From Chitinophagaceae bacterium (GTDB lineage: Bacteria > Bacteroidota > Bacteroidia > Chitinophagales > Chitinophagaceae): a DNA stretch of 64,000 nt. Positions 26,901 through 36,040 of the stretch are shown piece after piece. The notes below the pieces were generated by a model, which worked only from the letters and a program-made list of their open reading frames with translations, was not told the origin of the DNA and ran no database searches. Where the stretch lies: the NCBI GenBank assembly GCA_019638475.1, contig JAHBTR010000007.1:62001-126000 (forward strand), given 5' to 3'. Position 1 is the stretch's first letter; the number at the start of each line of letters is the position of its first letter. A program made the position numbers and the translations under genes.

Positions 26901-29056
26901 GAATAAGTATTCAAATGACCCGTTAATCCAAAATGAGAACCTGCAATAACACCTATAGAACCTCGTTGTTCAGCAAAAACAAATTTTTCTGCAAGTGATG
27001 TAATATTGGCTAATCGAGAAGCATCAAAATCAAAAAAGTTTCCTGCATTACAACCATTTAATAAAAATACTGGATACTTGCCTTGATTATCATAATCCAT
27101 TGGGTTGGTTAAATTATAATCTAATTGTGTAGCTGCACTATGACCAAAGTAGGTAAGTAATGCAATGCCATTAGAAAAATATTTTTTTAATAAATTAACT
27201 ACTTCTGGTGTAGCACCACCACCTGTAGCTACAGTATTAAAGTCTGCTACTATACCACCAAATAAAGAATCTTTAATAATGTTTTTATAACCATTCAAAT
27301 AAGTAATTAAAAGTGGTTCTAAATTTGGGTCATTACTTCCTGCTACATGCACTATTTGTTTTTGCCATAATTTATTGTTAGTTGTTTGTACTGTACTTGC
27401 AGCTTGCTGTTCATACTGTTGCACTTTTTGTAAATAAATAGTTACTTCGTGTGGATTAATTGCAGCCAATCTGCCAACCATCATTAATGGTGCAGGGTTT
27501 ATTCCTTCAGATACTAATAATGCATCTGATGCGGGCCAACCAAAAGTTGGTACAAGATTTAATTTATCAACCAAACTATTGCTTTCATTCATAGCATATT
27601 CATCATAAGCAACTGCTTTGCCTATTATAAAAATATGTGTAGGATTGGTAGAAAAATTATGTTTAGCAAAACGAGTAAAATTCTTAACACTCAATGGATG
27701 TTTTTTTATACCAAAAGCAAATTGGTCAACCAATTCATCTATATCATAAATTTTTGCATTAAAATTTCCACCTGTTGCACTTGCTCTGTATTGACGATAT
27801 AAATCAACTGCTTCGCCACTATTTATACCAACCAATTTATTAGAGATAATTAAATAATTTCCTTGCAATGCTGTTTGAGAAAAATTAGTAAAGTTTTTAT
27901 TTTGAAAATTATTAACTGTTTGTATAGCACTAACATCTTGACTAACTAAAATAAAATTTCTTGTAGAAGCATCATAAGGCAAAGCAAATTTTATCAATCC
28001 ACCAGATACAACTGCTACATATCTTGCATGATTACTTATATCATACAAAACAGGCAATGCACTACTATTAAAATTAGCTATTTCAATATAAGTACCAGCA
28101 GGATTGGTGCTTGCAGGCAATGAAAAAGCAAATGATGTAGCATTGGCAAAATTGAAAAGTCTTGCATAATTTAATAACACATAAGCAGCATACATTCTAT
28201 TGCCATTATCTGCTTCTATACTAAAATTATTGATAGCATTGTTAATTGCATTTGCAGGAACAGTAGCATTAAAAACAGCAGTTTGTTGATTAACCAAAGG
28301 TTGATTATTGATATATGCTGTGCCATTCAATTTTAAAGAAACATTTCTTGATACATAAGCTACACCATCTACAGCCATAGTCAATGATGCTGAAGGTCCT
28401 GTAGTATAAGGAAATAAATTATCAGCAGAAAAAGTATAAGGGTCGCTATCAACAATTTCATTTGAACCCCAACCTTCTCCTATATCATAAGATGATGAAG
28501 TAACTCTTTCACCTGCATTTTGTCCAAAGCCTCTATGTATTACATCTTTAAAATCAAATCTTTTAGTGTACATGAAATAAGGCTCTGGAGGTAAAGAATT
28601 TCCTGCTATATTATTTGCACCATTGGTATAACGTAAGTTTTGAAATATATTCGTATTTACTGTAAGAAAAAAAGCAGCTGTATCTGTTTGTAAACTTATT
28701 TTATCTGAAAGTTGATAAGCAGGGTCTCTGTATAAAACTTTATCTGGTTTGCCATCATTTTTTTCTCCCCAAAATTCTATATAACCATTTATAGGCAAAG
28801 CACCTGAAAGCACACTTGTATATAAAGGCACTTGTACGCCATTTCGCCAAAGTTGAAAATGTTCTGCTGGTGTATTTATTAATGAAGCAGGTAAATTGGC
28901 TTGATTAATTCTATATAAACCAGTTGCTCCTACTTTAAATTTATAGTAAGTTTTATCAAAATCTATCCATTCATTATTATAATTTTGTGCTTGTAATAAG
29001 TAAGGAATGCTTATTAAGAAACACACTAATAATTGATATATTTTTTTATTTTTCAT
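23963..29056 (-). CDS. PorU-like C25 (gingipain-type) protease, type IX secretion
   Basis: The 1697-residue protein begins with a signal peptide and has a beta-rich N-terminal region. A gingipain-fold catalytic domain spans about 430-780, with His639 in TYFGHSAATQL and Cys669 in FLLNGCNAGNF, the clan CD dyad. A long beta region follows, and a C-terminal FlgD-like/sorting-type domain (about 1590-1697) with NYPNPFTTSTAFVF and GQKLANGVYLYR. In type IX secretion PorU removes the sorting signal of cargo at the outer membrane. Classic PorU is about 1150-1300 residues, so this longer form fits the PorU2-type variants. The PorV-like gene is directly upstream with a 37-nt gap, as expected for sortase and shuttle. 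Confidence 0.85.
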   Translation of the reverse strand: MKNKKIYQLLVCFLISIPYLLQAQNYNNEWIDFDKTYYKFKVGATGLYRINQANLPASLINTPAEHFQLWRNGVQVPLYTSVLSGALPINGYIEFWGEKNDGKPDKVLYRDPAYQLSDKISLQTDTAAFFLTVNTNIFQNLRYTNGANNIAGNSLPPEPYFMYTKRFDFKDVIHRGFGQNAGERVTSSSYDIGEGWGSNEIVDSDPYTFSADNLFPYTTGPSASLTMAVDGVAYVSRNVSLKLNGTAYINNQPLVNQQTAVFNATVPANAINNAINNFSIEADNGNRMYAAYVLLNYARLFNFANATSFAFSLPASTNPAGTYIEIANFNSSALPVLYDISNHARYVAVVSGGLIKFALPYDASTRNFILVSQDVSAIQTVNNFQNKNFTNFSQTALQGNYLIISNKLVGINSGEAVDLYRQYRASATGGNFNAKIYDIDELVDQFAFGIKKHPLSVKNFTRFAKHNFSTNPTHIFIIGKAVAYDEYAMNESNSLVDKLNLVPTFGWPASDALLVSEGINPAPLMMVGRLAAINPHEVTIYLQKVQQYEQQAASTVQTTNNKLWQKQIVHVAGSNDPNLEPLLITYLNGYKNIIKDSLFGGIVADFNTVATGGGATPEVVNLLKKYFSNGIALLTYFGHSAATQLDYNLTNPMDYDNQGKYPVFLLNGCNAGNFFDFDASRLANITSLAEKFVFAEQRGSIGVIAGSHFGLTGHLNTYSTAFYQSLKNSSGYNNYLGKNMLDAIAPFSFNDFYSRMHAEQFVLHGDPAIKIYAANKPDFAVEETAVTINPSVISVADNKFTLKAKLYNLGKAEASKAINGGDSLHVMIKWQHGDGSTSYLYNGFIKPSIRSVDSIAMEVALLPVRDKGNNCITIILDSLNQYDELSKTNNTVSKCFFIFDDDIKPIYPYNFSIIKNNTEKLYASTANPISLSREYTMEIDTTELFNSPFKKTQNITSTGGVLEFNPAITYTDSTVYYWRVAAIPTSGDYRWNNASFIYLNGTETGYNQSHLYQHFKNIFQRILLDSTARNWHFDLTATNLNIRQGVFPYSNYDADYSISKNGKYVLSSGCLGYAVRWTLFDATTMLPYYNQAIPALDSVGASGGFMGSSDVDCLKPGRQFNFEFGYNSLAERNKMRDFIDWIPNNVIAIARVNLDMPFDANPVDVWKNDITTNGGVNNTLYGKLMNNGFVDIDSFYYPRAWIFAFQKNNTSFAPTSAFSFDEHDVANVDLIVSSTDSIGYVTSPLLGPAKQWKQLKWRGNSSDMSIGDEALIDIIGVNNAGAETVLFSNITTAQQDVDLTSVSVTTYPYLKLKLTNKDAVNFTPYQLRYWRLIADLLPEGALAANILYSFKDTLSAGEILNVGIAFKNVSNIHFTDSIQVTALITNNSGITVAKIKSPLNAGDTATVKIPIDTKDFVGKNTLYINVNPNNDPQEQYLFNNFMYKDFFVTADNVEPIVDVTFDGVHILNGDIVSAKPAIRIELRDESKFLTLNDTAGITVQLRFPDYTVKRYQYGTDTLRFVPASSGNDNKATADFTPLLTQDGEYELSVSGKDRSGNTAGKQQYKVTFNVNNKPMISDVFNYPNPFTTSTAFVFTLTGSQLPSNIRIQILTITGKIVREINKDELGPIRIGRNITEFKWDGTDMYGQKLANGVYLYRVITNLDGNSLDKYEFKDSFGDKIATDKYFKAGYGKMYLMR

Positions 29057-29093
29057 TGCTTTAGTAGTATAAATAATCAGTAATGATTGTAAC

Positions 29094-30203
29094 CTATTTT
29101 TCTTTTTTTACTAAATCTATTCTTAAACTAAAAATATGTGTATATAAAGGGTTTGCTTGATTGGTAAGATTGGTAAAGGCATAATCTATACCTACATTAC
29201 CAAGTTTAAAGCCTGCTCCAAAACTTGGTTGAAAAATCCAAACTTTTTTCTGATTGGTTGTATCACCATCTTTCAATGCTCTTTGAAAATTAGATGCTCC
29301 TGCTCTTAAAAAAATATTGTTGTTAATACCTAATTCAATACCAATATTTGGGTCTATGCTAATTGGATTAGTGCTAATAAGTGTATTTCTTTTTCCATCA
29401 AAAGTGACATGCAAATTAGCTTCTGCCAATAAATTGATTGTATTATTTATTTTAAAATTACGAGCAGCAGCAGCAATTAATCTTGGTGCTGTCATTTCTG
29501 TACTCTTAGTAGGAATGTCATTATTGGTTAAATACAATACTTCTTTTTCTCTATCAGTAAATGTAAAAGACCATGCATTAAAAGTAGTCGTTACATCTCT
29601 TATAGTAGCACCAAATAACCACTTATCTTTTTTTATTTGAATACCTGCATCTATGCCAAAGCCCCATGCTTTTGCAAAACTTCCTACACTGCGATGAATA
29701 ATTTTTGCATTACCACCATAACTAATAAATAGTTTATCTGTTTGTTTAGCTATTTGAGCATAGCTTAATAATACAGCATAATCGGCAGAAGAAAAACTTG
29801 AAATATTATTATAATTGATAGAGCCATCTGGTTCTACTAAAAATAATGTATTAGGAATATCATCAACAGCAAAACGCAAAAAACTAATAGCTAAAGTTCT
29901 ATTACCATTTTTAGAAGGTAAAGCAATAGCACCAAAATCATATTTACCAATACCTGCAAAATATTCTGCATGCATAACAGCAATAGAAGGATTGTCTTTT
30001 ATATGCACCAAACCAGCAGGATTCCAATAACCTGCTGTAGCATCATTAACAGAAGCTACTTGTACACTACCCATACCCAAACTTTTTGCACCTGCTCCAA
30101 TATTTAAAAACTCGTTAGAGTATTTTCTAAACTGTGCTTGAGCAGAGCCTACAAACTCAAATAATAAAAGTGCTATGAAACTGAATTTAGATATAAACCT
30201 CAT
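29094..30203 (-). CDS. PorV-like outer membrane beta-barrel, type IX secretion
   Basis: The 369-residue protein has a signal peptide (ending near SAQAQ, residue 24) and the opening of PorV/FadL-type barrels: FLNIGAGAKSLGMGSVQVASVNDATAGYWNPAGL (split here only by family convention at about residues 34-67). The C-terminus ends in amphipathic strands (YTHIFSLRIDLVKKEK). PorV binds type IX cargo and carries it to the PorU sortase. Its place directly upstream of the C25 protease supports a PorV2-PorU2-type pair that works as one machine in the outer membrane. The start at 30203 keeps the signal peptide. Confidence 0.83.
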   Translation of the reverse strand: MRFISKFSFIALLLFEFVGSAQAQFRKYSNEFLNIGAGAKSLGMGSVQVASVNDATAGYWNPAGLVHIKDNPSIAVMHAEYFAGIGKYDFGAIALPSKNGNRTLAISFLRFAVDDIPNTLFLVEPDGSINYNNISSFSSADYAVLLSYAQIAKQTDKLFISYGGNAKIIHRSVGSFAKAWGFGIDAGIQIKKDKWLFGATIRDVTTTFNAWSFTFTDREKEVLYLTNNDIPTKSTEMTAPRLIAAAARNFKINNTINLLAEANLHVTFDGKRNTLISTNPISIDPNIGIELGINNNIFLRAGASNFQRALKDGDTTNQKKVWIFQPSFGAGFKLGNVGIDYAFTNLTNQANPLYTHIFSLRIDLVKKEK

Positions 30204-30389
30204 TTAATTTTTTTTCTGCTGAATTAAAATCTACAAATCAGATAAATAAATTATCTATACCTGATTTTGTATTAAGTGTAAAATTATTGCAATTAAATGG
30301 ATTTATTGGTGGAAAACGAAAATAATACTTTTTTAGAAATTTTAAAAAAAGTTCTGTCTATATAAATGCTAATTACCTGAATTAGTAAG

Positions 30390-31475
30390 TTATTTATTCT
30401 TTTTTCCCTGTAAAGGAAATCTTAAATAGGCAGGCAAAATACTTTTCTCTTTCTTTTTTTCAGGCTGTTTATGTTGATACTGTGTATAATAAATTTTTAG
30501 TAAAATAAGAAAATATGAAATTAGTAAAGGTCCAAAAATTAATCCTGCTATACCAAAGTATTTCAACCCAATAATAATACCTAATACTGTAACTACAGGA
30601 TGCACATCAGCCATTTTTTTGGCTAATAAAAACCTGATTAAATTATCACTTAGCCCAATAACTATCACACCCCAAGCCAATAGAAAAATTCCATAACCAG
30701 TATCTCCTTTTATCAATAAAAATATACTAACAGGTATCCAAATTAAAGCAGTTCCCACCACAGGAATAACAGATGCAAAAGCTGTTAAAACACCTAAAAA
30801 TGCTGCTTGTTCTATACCAGTTATTAAATAAGCTACAAAACCTAATAGCCCATGTATCACAGCAATTAAAGGAATACCTATAGCATTGCTAACTGTTTGA
30901 GCTACTAATTCATTCCCAAAAATTTTTACAGTATCTCTATTAAAAGGAATATATGCTTCTAAGTCTTCTTCTATTTTATTAATATTTACCAACAAGAAAT
31001 AAAGAAAAAAATACATCATTGTTATATTGGTAAAAAAATTAAGTCCTGTATTGAGTGCTATAGACAATGTTTTTCCTAAAAACGACTGAATTTTTTCAAG
31101 ATTTTGAATAGACATAACAGTTATATGAAATTGCTCTTTAAGAAAAAGGTCAATTTCTGTCAATGGTTGTATAATACTTTGAGGATTGCTAACAATAATA
31201 TTTATTTCTTTATACAACAATCCGCCAGCTAAAGATATAGGCAACAGAAAAATAAAAAATGAAGCAATAAGCATAGTTATAGCAGCAATAGGTTTTTTCC
31301 ATTGTCTTTTTTCTATAAGCCAATGCATAGCTGGTTTGCATAGTACATATAAAATAACAGAGCCTAAAAATGCAGTTAGAAATTCTAACATACTATATAA
31401 TAATAAAAGAGCAAATACAATAATACATGCAAGAAATATATTACGATTAACTTTGTAGTGTTGATTAGTTTCCAT
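30390..31475 (-). CDS. AI-2E family transporter
   Basis: The 361-residue membrane protein (from METNQHYK at 31475) has the family's layout: two helices at the N-terminus (about 14-50), one at 62-85, a long hydrophilic loop, and four or five helices in the second half with GIPLIAVIHGLLGFVAYLITGIEQAAFLGVL and VPVVGTALIWIPV. Members export small molecules or ions, and the autoinducer-2 role of the founding protein is not general. The longer reading from 31508 adds only MLQLYFKYFFS and lacks support. It is monocistronic, divergent from the class IV aminotransferase gene. Confidence 0.87.
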   Translation of the reverse strand: METNQHYKVNRNIFLACIIVFALLLLYSMLEFLTAFLGSVILYVLCKPAMHWLIEKRQWKKPIAAITMLIASFFIFLLPISLAGGLLYKEINIIVSNPQSIIQPLTEIDLFLKEQFHITVMSIQNLEKIQSFLGKTLSIALNTGLNFFTNITMMYFFLYFLLVNINKIEEDLEAYIPFNRDTVKIFGNELVAQTVSNAIGIPLIAVIHGLLGFVAYLITGIEQAAFLGVLTAFASVIPVVGTALIWIPVSIFLLIKGDTGYGIFLLAWGVIVIGLSDNLIRFLLAKKMADVHPVVTVLGIIIGLKYFGIAGLIFGPLLISYFLILLKIYYTQYQHKQPEKKKEKSILPAYLRFPLQGKKNK

Positions 31476-31584
31476 GCTAAAAAAATATTTAAAATATAGT
31501 TGCAGCAACTAATGTAGCAAATAGATTGCTCAATCACAAAAATATAAGATGAAGTTTTTTTATGAGAACATTTAATGCTAAAAA

Positions 31585-32436
31585 ATGAATAATAATTTTT
31601 TTATTTACTATAACGATACTCTTTTAAAAGAAGATGCTCCTATTATTACAGCTAATAACAGAGGTTTACGTTATGGTGATGGTTTTTTTGAAACAATGAA
31701 AATAATCAATGGAAAAATTATTTTAAAAGAGATACATTTTGAAAGACTATTTACCTCTCTTGAATTATTACAGTTTCAGCAACCAGCATATTTTAATGCT
31801 TCTTTTTTAGAAGAAAAAATTTTAGCTCTTGCTAAAAAAAATCATCAGCAAAAAGGTGCAAGAGTTCGGTTAAATATTTTTAGAGCAAATGGAGATTTGT
31901 ATAATGCAGAAAATCATTTACCCAATTATATTATGCAAACTTCATTGCTGAACACACAGCATCATACACTTAATAAAAAAGGCTTGAAGGTTGATATTTT
32001 CAAAGATGCCAAAAAAGTGTTTGACAAATTTTCTCACATCAAAAGCAATAATTATTTGCCTTATACTATGGCTGCTTTATGGGCAAAGCAAAATAATGTT
32101 GATGATGCTTTACTATTAAATGCTGATAACCATATTGCAGATGCTACCATTGCCAATGTGTGGATTGTGCTTAATGGTATTATTAAAACACCTCCTTTAA
32201 CAGAAGGCTGTATCAATGGTGTAATGAGAAAATATTTACTAACTTGTTTACAAAAAGAAGGTATTCCATTTCAAGAAGTAAGTATTACATTAGATGACAT
32301 AGCACAAGCTCAAGAAATATTTTTAACCAATGCTATTACTGGTATTAAATGGATAAAGCAATGTGGTAAAAATGCTTACCATACACAAGTAGCCCCTTAC
32401 TTATTTGAAAAATTTGTTGAGCCTTTATGGAAATAA
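31585..32436 (+). CDS. class IV aminotransferase
   Basis: The 283-residue fold-type IV PLP enzyme shows NRGLRYGDGFFETMKI near residues 26-41, the PLP lysine in HIKSNNYLPYTMAA (about 152-165) and the DALLLNADNHIADATIANVW segment (about 175-194). The family includes branched-chain aminotransferase, D-alanine aminotransferase and aminodeoxychorismate lyase (PabC). The short length and the ADATIANVW pattern fit PabC-like or BCAT-like proteins of Bacteroidota, and the substrate cannot be fixed by reading. It converges on the POT transporter gene with a 10-nt gap. Confidence 0.85.
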   Translation: MNNNFFIYYNDTLLKEDAPIITANNRGLRYGDGFFETMKIINGKIILKEIHFERLFTSLELLQFQQPAYFNASFLEEKILALAKKNHQQKGARVRLNIFRANGDLYNAENHLPNYIMQTSLLNTQHHTLNKKGLKVDIFKDAKKVFDKFSHIKSNNYLPYTMAALWAKQNNVDDALLLNADNHIADATIANVWIVLNGIIKTPPLTEGCINGVMRKYLLTCLQKEGIPFQEVSITLDDIAQAQEIFLTNAITGIKWIKQCGKNAYHTQVAPYLFEKFVEPLWK

Positions 32437-32446
32437 AATCTATGTA

Positions 32447-34078
32447 TTAACTAATACCTCTTTCTTTCATTACTTTATTCAACTTCTTCAACATTAAAAA
32501 TAATAATGCAGCAGAAGCCATAAGCAACAAAAAGTTTAACCAAAAAAAGTTTGCTTTATTTTCATAAGTATCCCACATACTTGCCAATACACCAGATAGC
32601 TTGTTACCAATTGAAGTAGATAAAAACCAACCTCCCATCATTAATGATGTAATACGCACAGGGCTTAGTTTTGAAACCAATGATAAACCCATAGGGCTTA
32701 ATAATAATTCACCAACAGTAATGACACCATAACTGCCAACAAGCCACCAAACACTTACTTTCTCAGCTCCATTATTGCCTGCTTGTACAGCAGCAACCAT
32801 TACTAAAACAGATAATGCTGAAATAAATAAACCAAAGGCAATTTTGGTTGGTGTGCTGGGTTCTTTTTTTCTTGCTCTAAGCCATGTAAAAAAAGCTACT
32901 AATAAAGGCGTTATTAAAATTACCCATGCAGGGTTAATGCTTTGACTAAGATTGGTAGCCCAAACACTTAATGTACCACCTTCTGTTTGCATTTTACTTT
33001 GTACATCATTTCTAAAATAAATAGGGTAATTATATTCTTTTATTACTTTACCATCTTGCTTTTGTAGCCTGAATAGCTCATCATATAAAGGAACAGAATC
33101 TTTTTTATACTCTAAAGTTTGTGTAAACTTAACTGCATTAAATATTTTTTCTGTAGTTCCAGAAACAGCTCTATCAGTATATCTATCTGCCCATGTATTT
33201 AAAGCAGTTCCATTTTGTTTAAATACAGCCCAAAACATTACTACTACTGCAAAAATGGTGAGTAGTACACCAATAGGTGCTTTTTCATCTGCATCTGCTT
33301 TAAAATATAATGAGGTATAAAAAATAATAACAGGAATACAAGCAAAAATGAAAGCATCTGTTGAATCGCTACCAAAAATATTTCCTGGCAAAATCCATCC
33401 AACAACCCCTGCTAATATAGAAGGCAATAAAATAAGTGCTGTAATTTTTCCCATACTCATATCATTTTCTTTCACTCCTTTTTTAATATCAAATGCTTTG
33501 TAATGTTTTGTGCCAATTACAAAAATTAAAACTCCTATAAACATACCAATACCTGCTGCTGCAAAAGCATAGCCCCAACCAAGCATATTATATAAAACAG
33601 CACCAAAAAAATTACAAACAAAAGCACCAATATTGATACCCATGTAAAAAATATTGTAGCCCTCATCTTTTTGGTGATTGTTTTGTGGTGTAGTATAAAC
33701 ATTGCCCAATAGGGTAGAAATATTGGGTTTAAAAAAGCCATTGCCTACAATAACTAATGTCATACTAACATATAAAACAGGAAGACTATGAATAGCCATT
33801 AAACAATAACCCGTACCCATTAATAAGCCTCCAATAATAATAGATTTTCTGTAGCCCCAATATCTATCAGCTATTAAACCCCCTAAAAAAGGGGTAAGAA
33901 AAACAAGAGCAATAAAAGTTCCATAAAGGTCAGCACTTTCAGCTTCTGTCATAGCAAAACCTGCTTTTACATCTTTAAGATAAAGTGTAAAAATGCCTAT
34001 CATTAAATAATAACCAAAACGTTCCCACATTTCAGAAAAAAATAAAAATGGCAATGCTTTAGGATGTTTTTTCCACAT
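32447..34078 (-). CDS. POT/PTR family proton-dependent peptide transporter (copy 1)
   Basis: The 543-residue carrier has the POT signatures: FFSEMWERFGYYLM (ExxER type, about 13-26) in the first helix, GGLIADRYWGYRKSIIIGG between helices 2 and 3, and FYMGINIGAFVCNFFGAVL (PTR2 signature, about 145-163). There are about 14 hydrophobic helices, with a hydrophilic insert at about 290-370 (RYTDRAVSGTTEKIFNAV onward), which sits between helices and is probably periplasmic. It imports di- and tripeptides with protons. The second copy lies 68 nt upstream on the same strand, separated by a terminator, so it has its own promoter or depends on read-through. Confidence 0.93.
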   Translation of the reverse strand: MWKKHPKALPFLFFSEMWERFGYYLMIGIFTLYLKDVKAGFAMTEAESADLYGTFIALVFLTPFLGGLIADRYWGYRKSIIIGGLLMGTGYCLMAIHSLPVLYVSMTLVIVGNGFFKPNISTLLGNVYTTPQNNHQKDEGYNIFYMGINIGAFVCNFFGAVLYNMLGWGYAFAAAGIGMFIGVLIFVIGTKHYKAFDIKKGVKENDMSMGKITALILLPSILAGVVGWILPGNIFGSDSTDAFIFACIPVIIFYTSLYFKADADEKAPIGVLLTIFAVVVMFWAVFKQNGTALNTWADRYTDRAVSGTTEKIFNAVKFTQTLEYKKDSVPLYDELFRLQKQDGKVIKEYNYPIYFRNDVQSKMQTEGGTLSVWATNLSQSINPAWVILITPLLVAFFTWLRARKKEPSTPTKIAFGLFISALSVLVMVAAVQAGNNGAEKVSVWWLVGSYGVITVGELLLSPMGLSLVSKLSPVRITSLMMGGWFLSTSIGNKLSGVLASMWDTYENKANFFWLNFLLLMASAALLFLMLKKLNKVMKERGIS

Positions 34079-34102
34079 AAAAATTAAGGTTTAAAAAATA
34101 AA

Positions 34103-34126
34103 AAAGCGGTGTTTGAACACCGCTTT
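34103..34126 (-). terminator. strong rho-independent terminator between the POT genes
   Basis: AAAGCGGTGT pairs perfectly with ACACCGCTTT around TTGA. Read leftward it is preceded by A-rich and followed by T-rich sequence, so it terminates the upstream POT gene; the symmetrical flanks would also work in the + direction. Confidence 0.85.
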
Positions 34127-34146
34127 AAAAATAAGGGATTTTTTTA

Positions 34147-35877
34147 TTACCTGATGCCGTGCATCATTTTTAATAATTTCTTGCTTAGGAAAAATAAAAT
34201 GATAGAGGCTACTCCACTCATAATAATAAATAATACAAAGAAATCAAAAAGACTCTCCATTTTATAACCCATGAAAGAAGTTGTTTTTCCTGCCTCTGGA
34301 TAAAATGAACTCAATGTACCTGCAAATTTATTGGCTGTTGCATTTGCCAGAAACCAAGTACCCATTAATAAAGAAGCAAATCTTACTGGAGCTAATTTAT
34401 TAACCAATGATAAGCCAATAGGAGATAAACAAAGCTCACCAATTGTATGTAATAAATATAGAGCAATTAACCACATCATACTTACTTTTACTGGACCAAT
34501 ATCTTTTACCCCAATTGCAATTACCACATATCCTAATGATAACAATAATAATCCTAAAGCTTGTTTGTAAGGAGATGCAGGCTCTAAATTTCTGCTACCA
34601 AGTTTGCCCCACATTTCTGCAAATACAGGTGCCAGAACTACTATAAATATAGCATTTACACTATTGTATGTAGATGCAGGAATTTCTTTTAATTCAAACA
34701 TTTCACCACCTACAAATCCTTTTACTACCAAGTATAAAAGATAGATGCCAATACCAGCAAAAAGTATTTTAAACTCTTTGGGTATATCCATTATACGTTG
34801 TAAAGTATAATATAATAAACCAGCAAGTACAGCAACAATTAAATATAATACACCATAGCTTGTATGTATATTAACAACTCTGTTCATTTGCTCATCTGCA
34901 AAAAAAGTGAGTGAAGCACCAGCTTGTTCAAATGCTGCCCAGAAAAATATTACAAAAAATGCTGCAACAAAAATGACTATTATTCTTTCTTTTTCAATTT
35001 TTGTTAATGAACTATCTGTAAGTATTATACCTGGAGCTACTATAGACACACTGAATATACAAGAGCCAATCCAATCTTGGTCTAATATAAAATGAAAAAC
35101 AGCAATTAATGCTAAAGCTATAACAGACCAAACAATGATACTCTTTTTAGAAATTTGACCTTTTATTTCTGTATGCCCTTTAGATTCACTTTCTTCTTCT
35201 TTTGCTTCTCTCTTTTTATTTGCTTCTGCACCTACAGCTTCACCATCTGGCGTAACTAAATATTTTTTCTTCATTAATTCAAAAGAAACAACACCAAACA
35301 ACATTCCAATACCAGCAGCTAAAAAGCCATATTTAAAATCAGCAGGGTTGCCAGTATCTCCTAAAACACCACAAACAATTGGAGAGAAGAATGCCCCTAA
35401 ATTAATACCCATATAAAACAAAGTAAATGCAGCATCTAATCTTTTATCTCCACGTGGATATAACTGCCCTACCATAGTAGAAATATTAGGTTTAAAGAAG
35501 CCATTACCAATAATTAAAGATGTTAAACCAAGCCACATTAATATTGTAGCAAGGTCAATATTTTGATAATTGCTTGCACTAAAGAACATTAAGAATTGAC
35601 CCAAAGCCATAAGCAAACCACCAAAAAGAATAGACTTTCTATTGCCCCAATATTTATCTGCTATATAACCACCTATTAGTGGCGTTAAATAGACTAAACC
35701 CGTGTAACTACCATAAATATTTGATGCTGTAGCTTTATCAATTACCAAAGCCTTGGTCATATATAAAGTAAAAATGGCTCTCATGCCATAGTAACTAAAA
35801 CGTTCCCACATTTCAGTAAAAAATAAAACAAATAAACCCTGAGGATGTTTTAATGATTGTGATGTAGTTTGATTCAT
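34147..35877 (-). CDS. POT/PTR family proton-dependent peptide transporter (copy 2)
   Basis: This 576-residue relative of the neighbouring gene shows FFTEMWERFSYYGM (about 17-30), GGYIADKYWGNRKSILFGG and FYMGINLGAFFSPIVCGVL (PTR2 signature, about 159-177). A charged cytosolic linker (about 218-245, rich in E and K) separates two halves, and the periplasmic insert of copy 1 is absent. The two genes share order and signatures and look like an old tandem duplication that has diverged, perhaps for different peptide sizes. Its transcript ends at the hairpin 34103-34126. Confidence 0.93.
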   Translation of the reverse strand: MNQTTSQSLKHPQGLFVLFFTEMWERFSYYGMRAIFTLYMTKALVIDKATASNIYGSYTGLVYLTPLIGGYIADKYWGNRKSILFGGLLMALGQFLMFFSASNYQNIDLATILMWLGLTSLIIGNGFFKPNISTMVGQLYPRGDKRLDAAFTLFYMGINLGAFFSPIVCGVLGDTGNPADFKYGFLAAGIGMLFGVVSFELMKKKYLVTPDGEAVGAEANKKREAKEEESESKGHTEIKGQISKKSIIVWSVIALALIAVFHFILDQDWIGSCIFSVSIVAPGIILTDSSLTKIEKERIIVIFVAAFFVIFFWAAFEQAGASLTFFADEQMNRVVNIHTSYGVLYLIVAVLAGLLYYTLQRIMDIPKEFKILFAGIGIYLLYLVVKGFVGGEMFELKEIPASTYNSVNAIFIVVLAPVFAEMWGKLGSRNLEPASPYKQALGLLLLSLGYVVIAIGVKDIGPVKVSMMWLIALYLLHTIGELCLSPIGLSLVNKLAPVRFASLLMGTWFLANATANKFAGTLSSFYPEAGKTTSFMGYKMESLFDFFVLFIIMSGVASIILFFLSKKLLKMMHGIR

Positions 35878-36012
35878 ATACTGTTAATTTTCGTTAGGTT
35901 GTTAATTTTAAAAGATTGAAAATAAGTAGAAAAATTAATATTCAACCCAAAAAAATTATTAAGCAGCTATTTAAGGTGAACAACTTGAAACTTTTTTTTG
36001 CCATTTCACTGC

Positions 36013-36020
36013 TACTTTCG
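36013..36020 (+). promoter_or_regulatory. variant -7 box of purD
   Basis: TACTTTCG differs from TAnnTTTG at one position and lies 20 nt upstream of the purD ATG. The same TTCG form is found before sucC (minus strand, around 41567). Confidence 0.45.
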
Positions 36021-36040
36021 CTGTATTATAAACAGCATTT

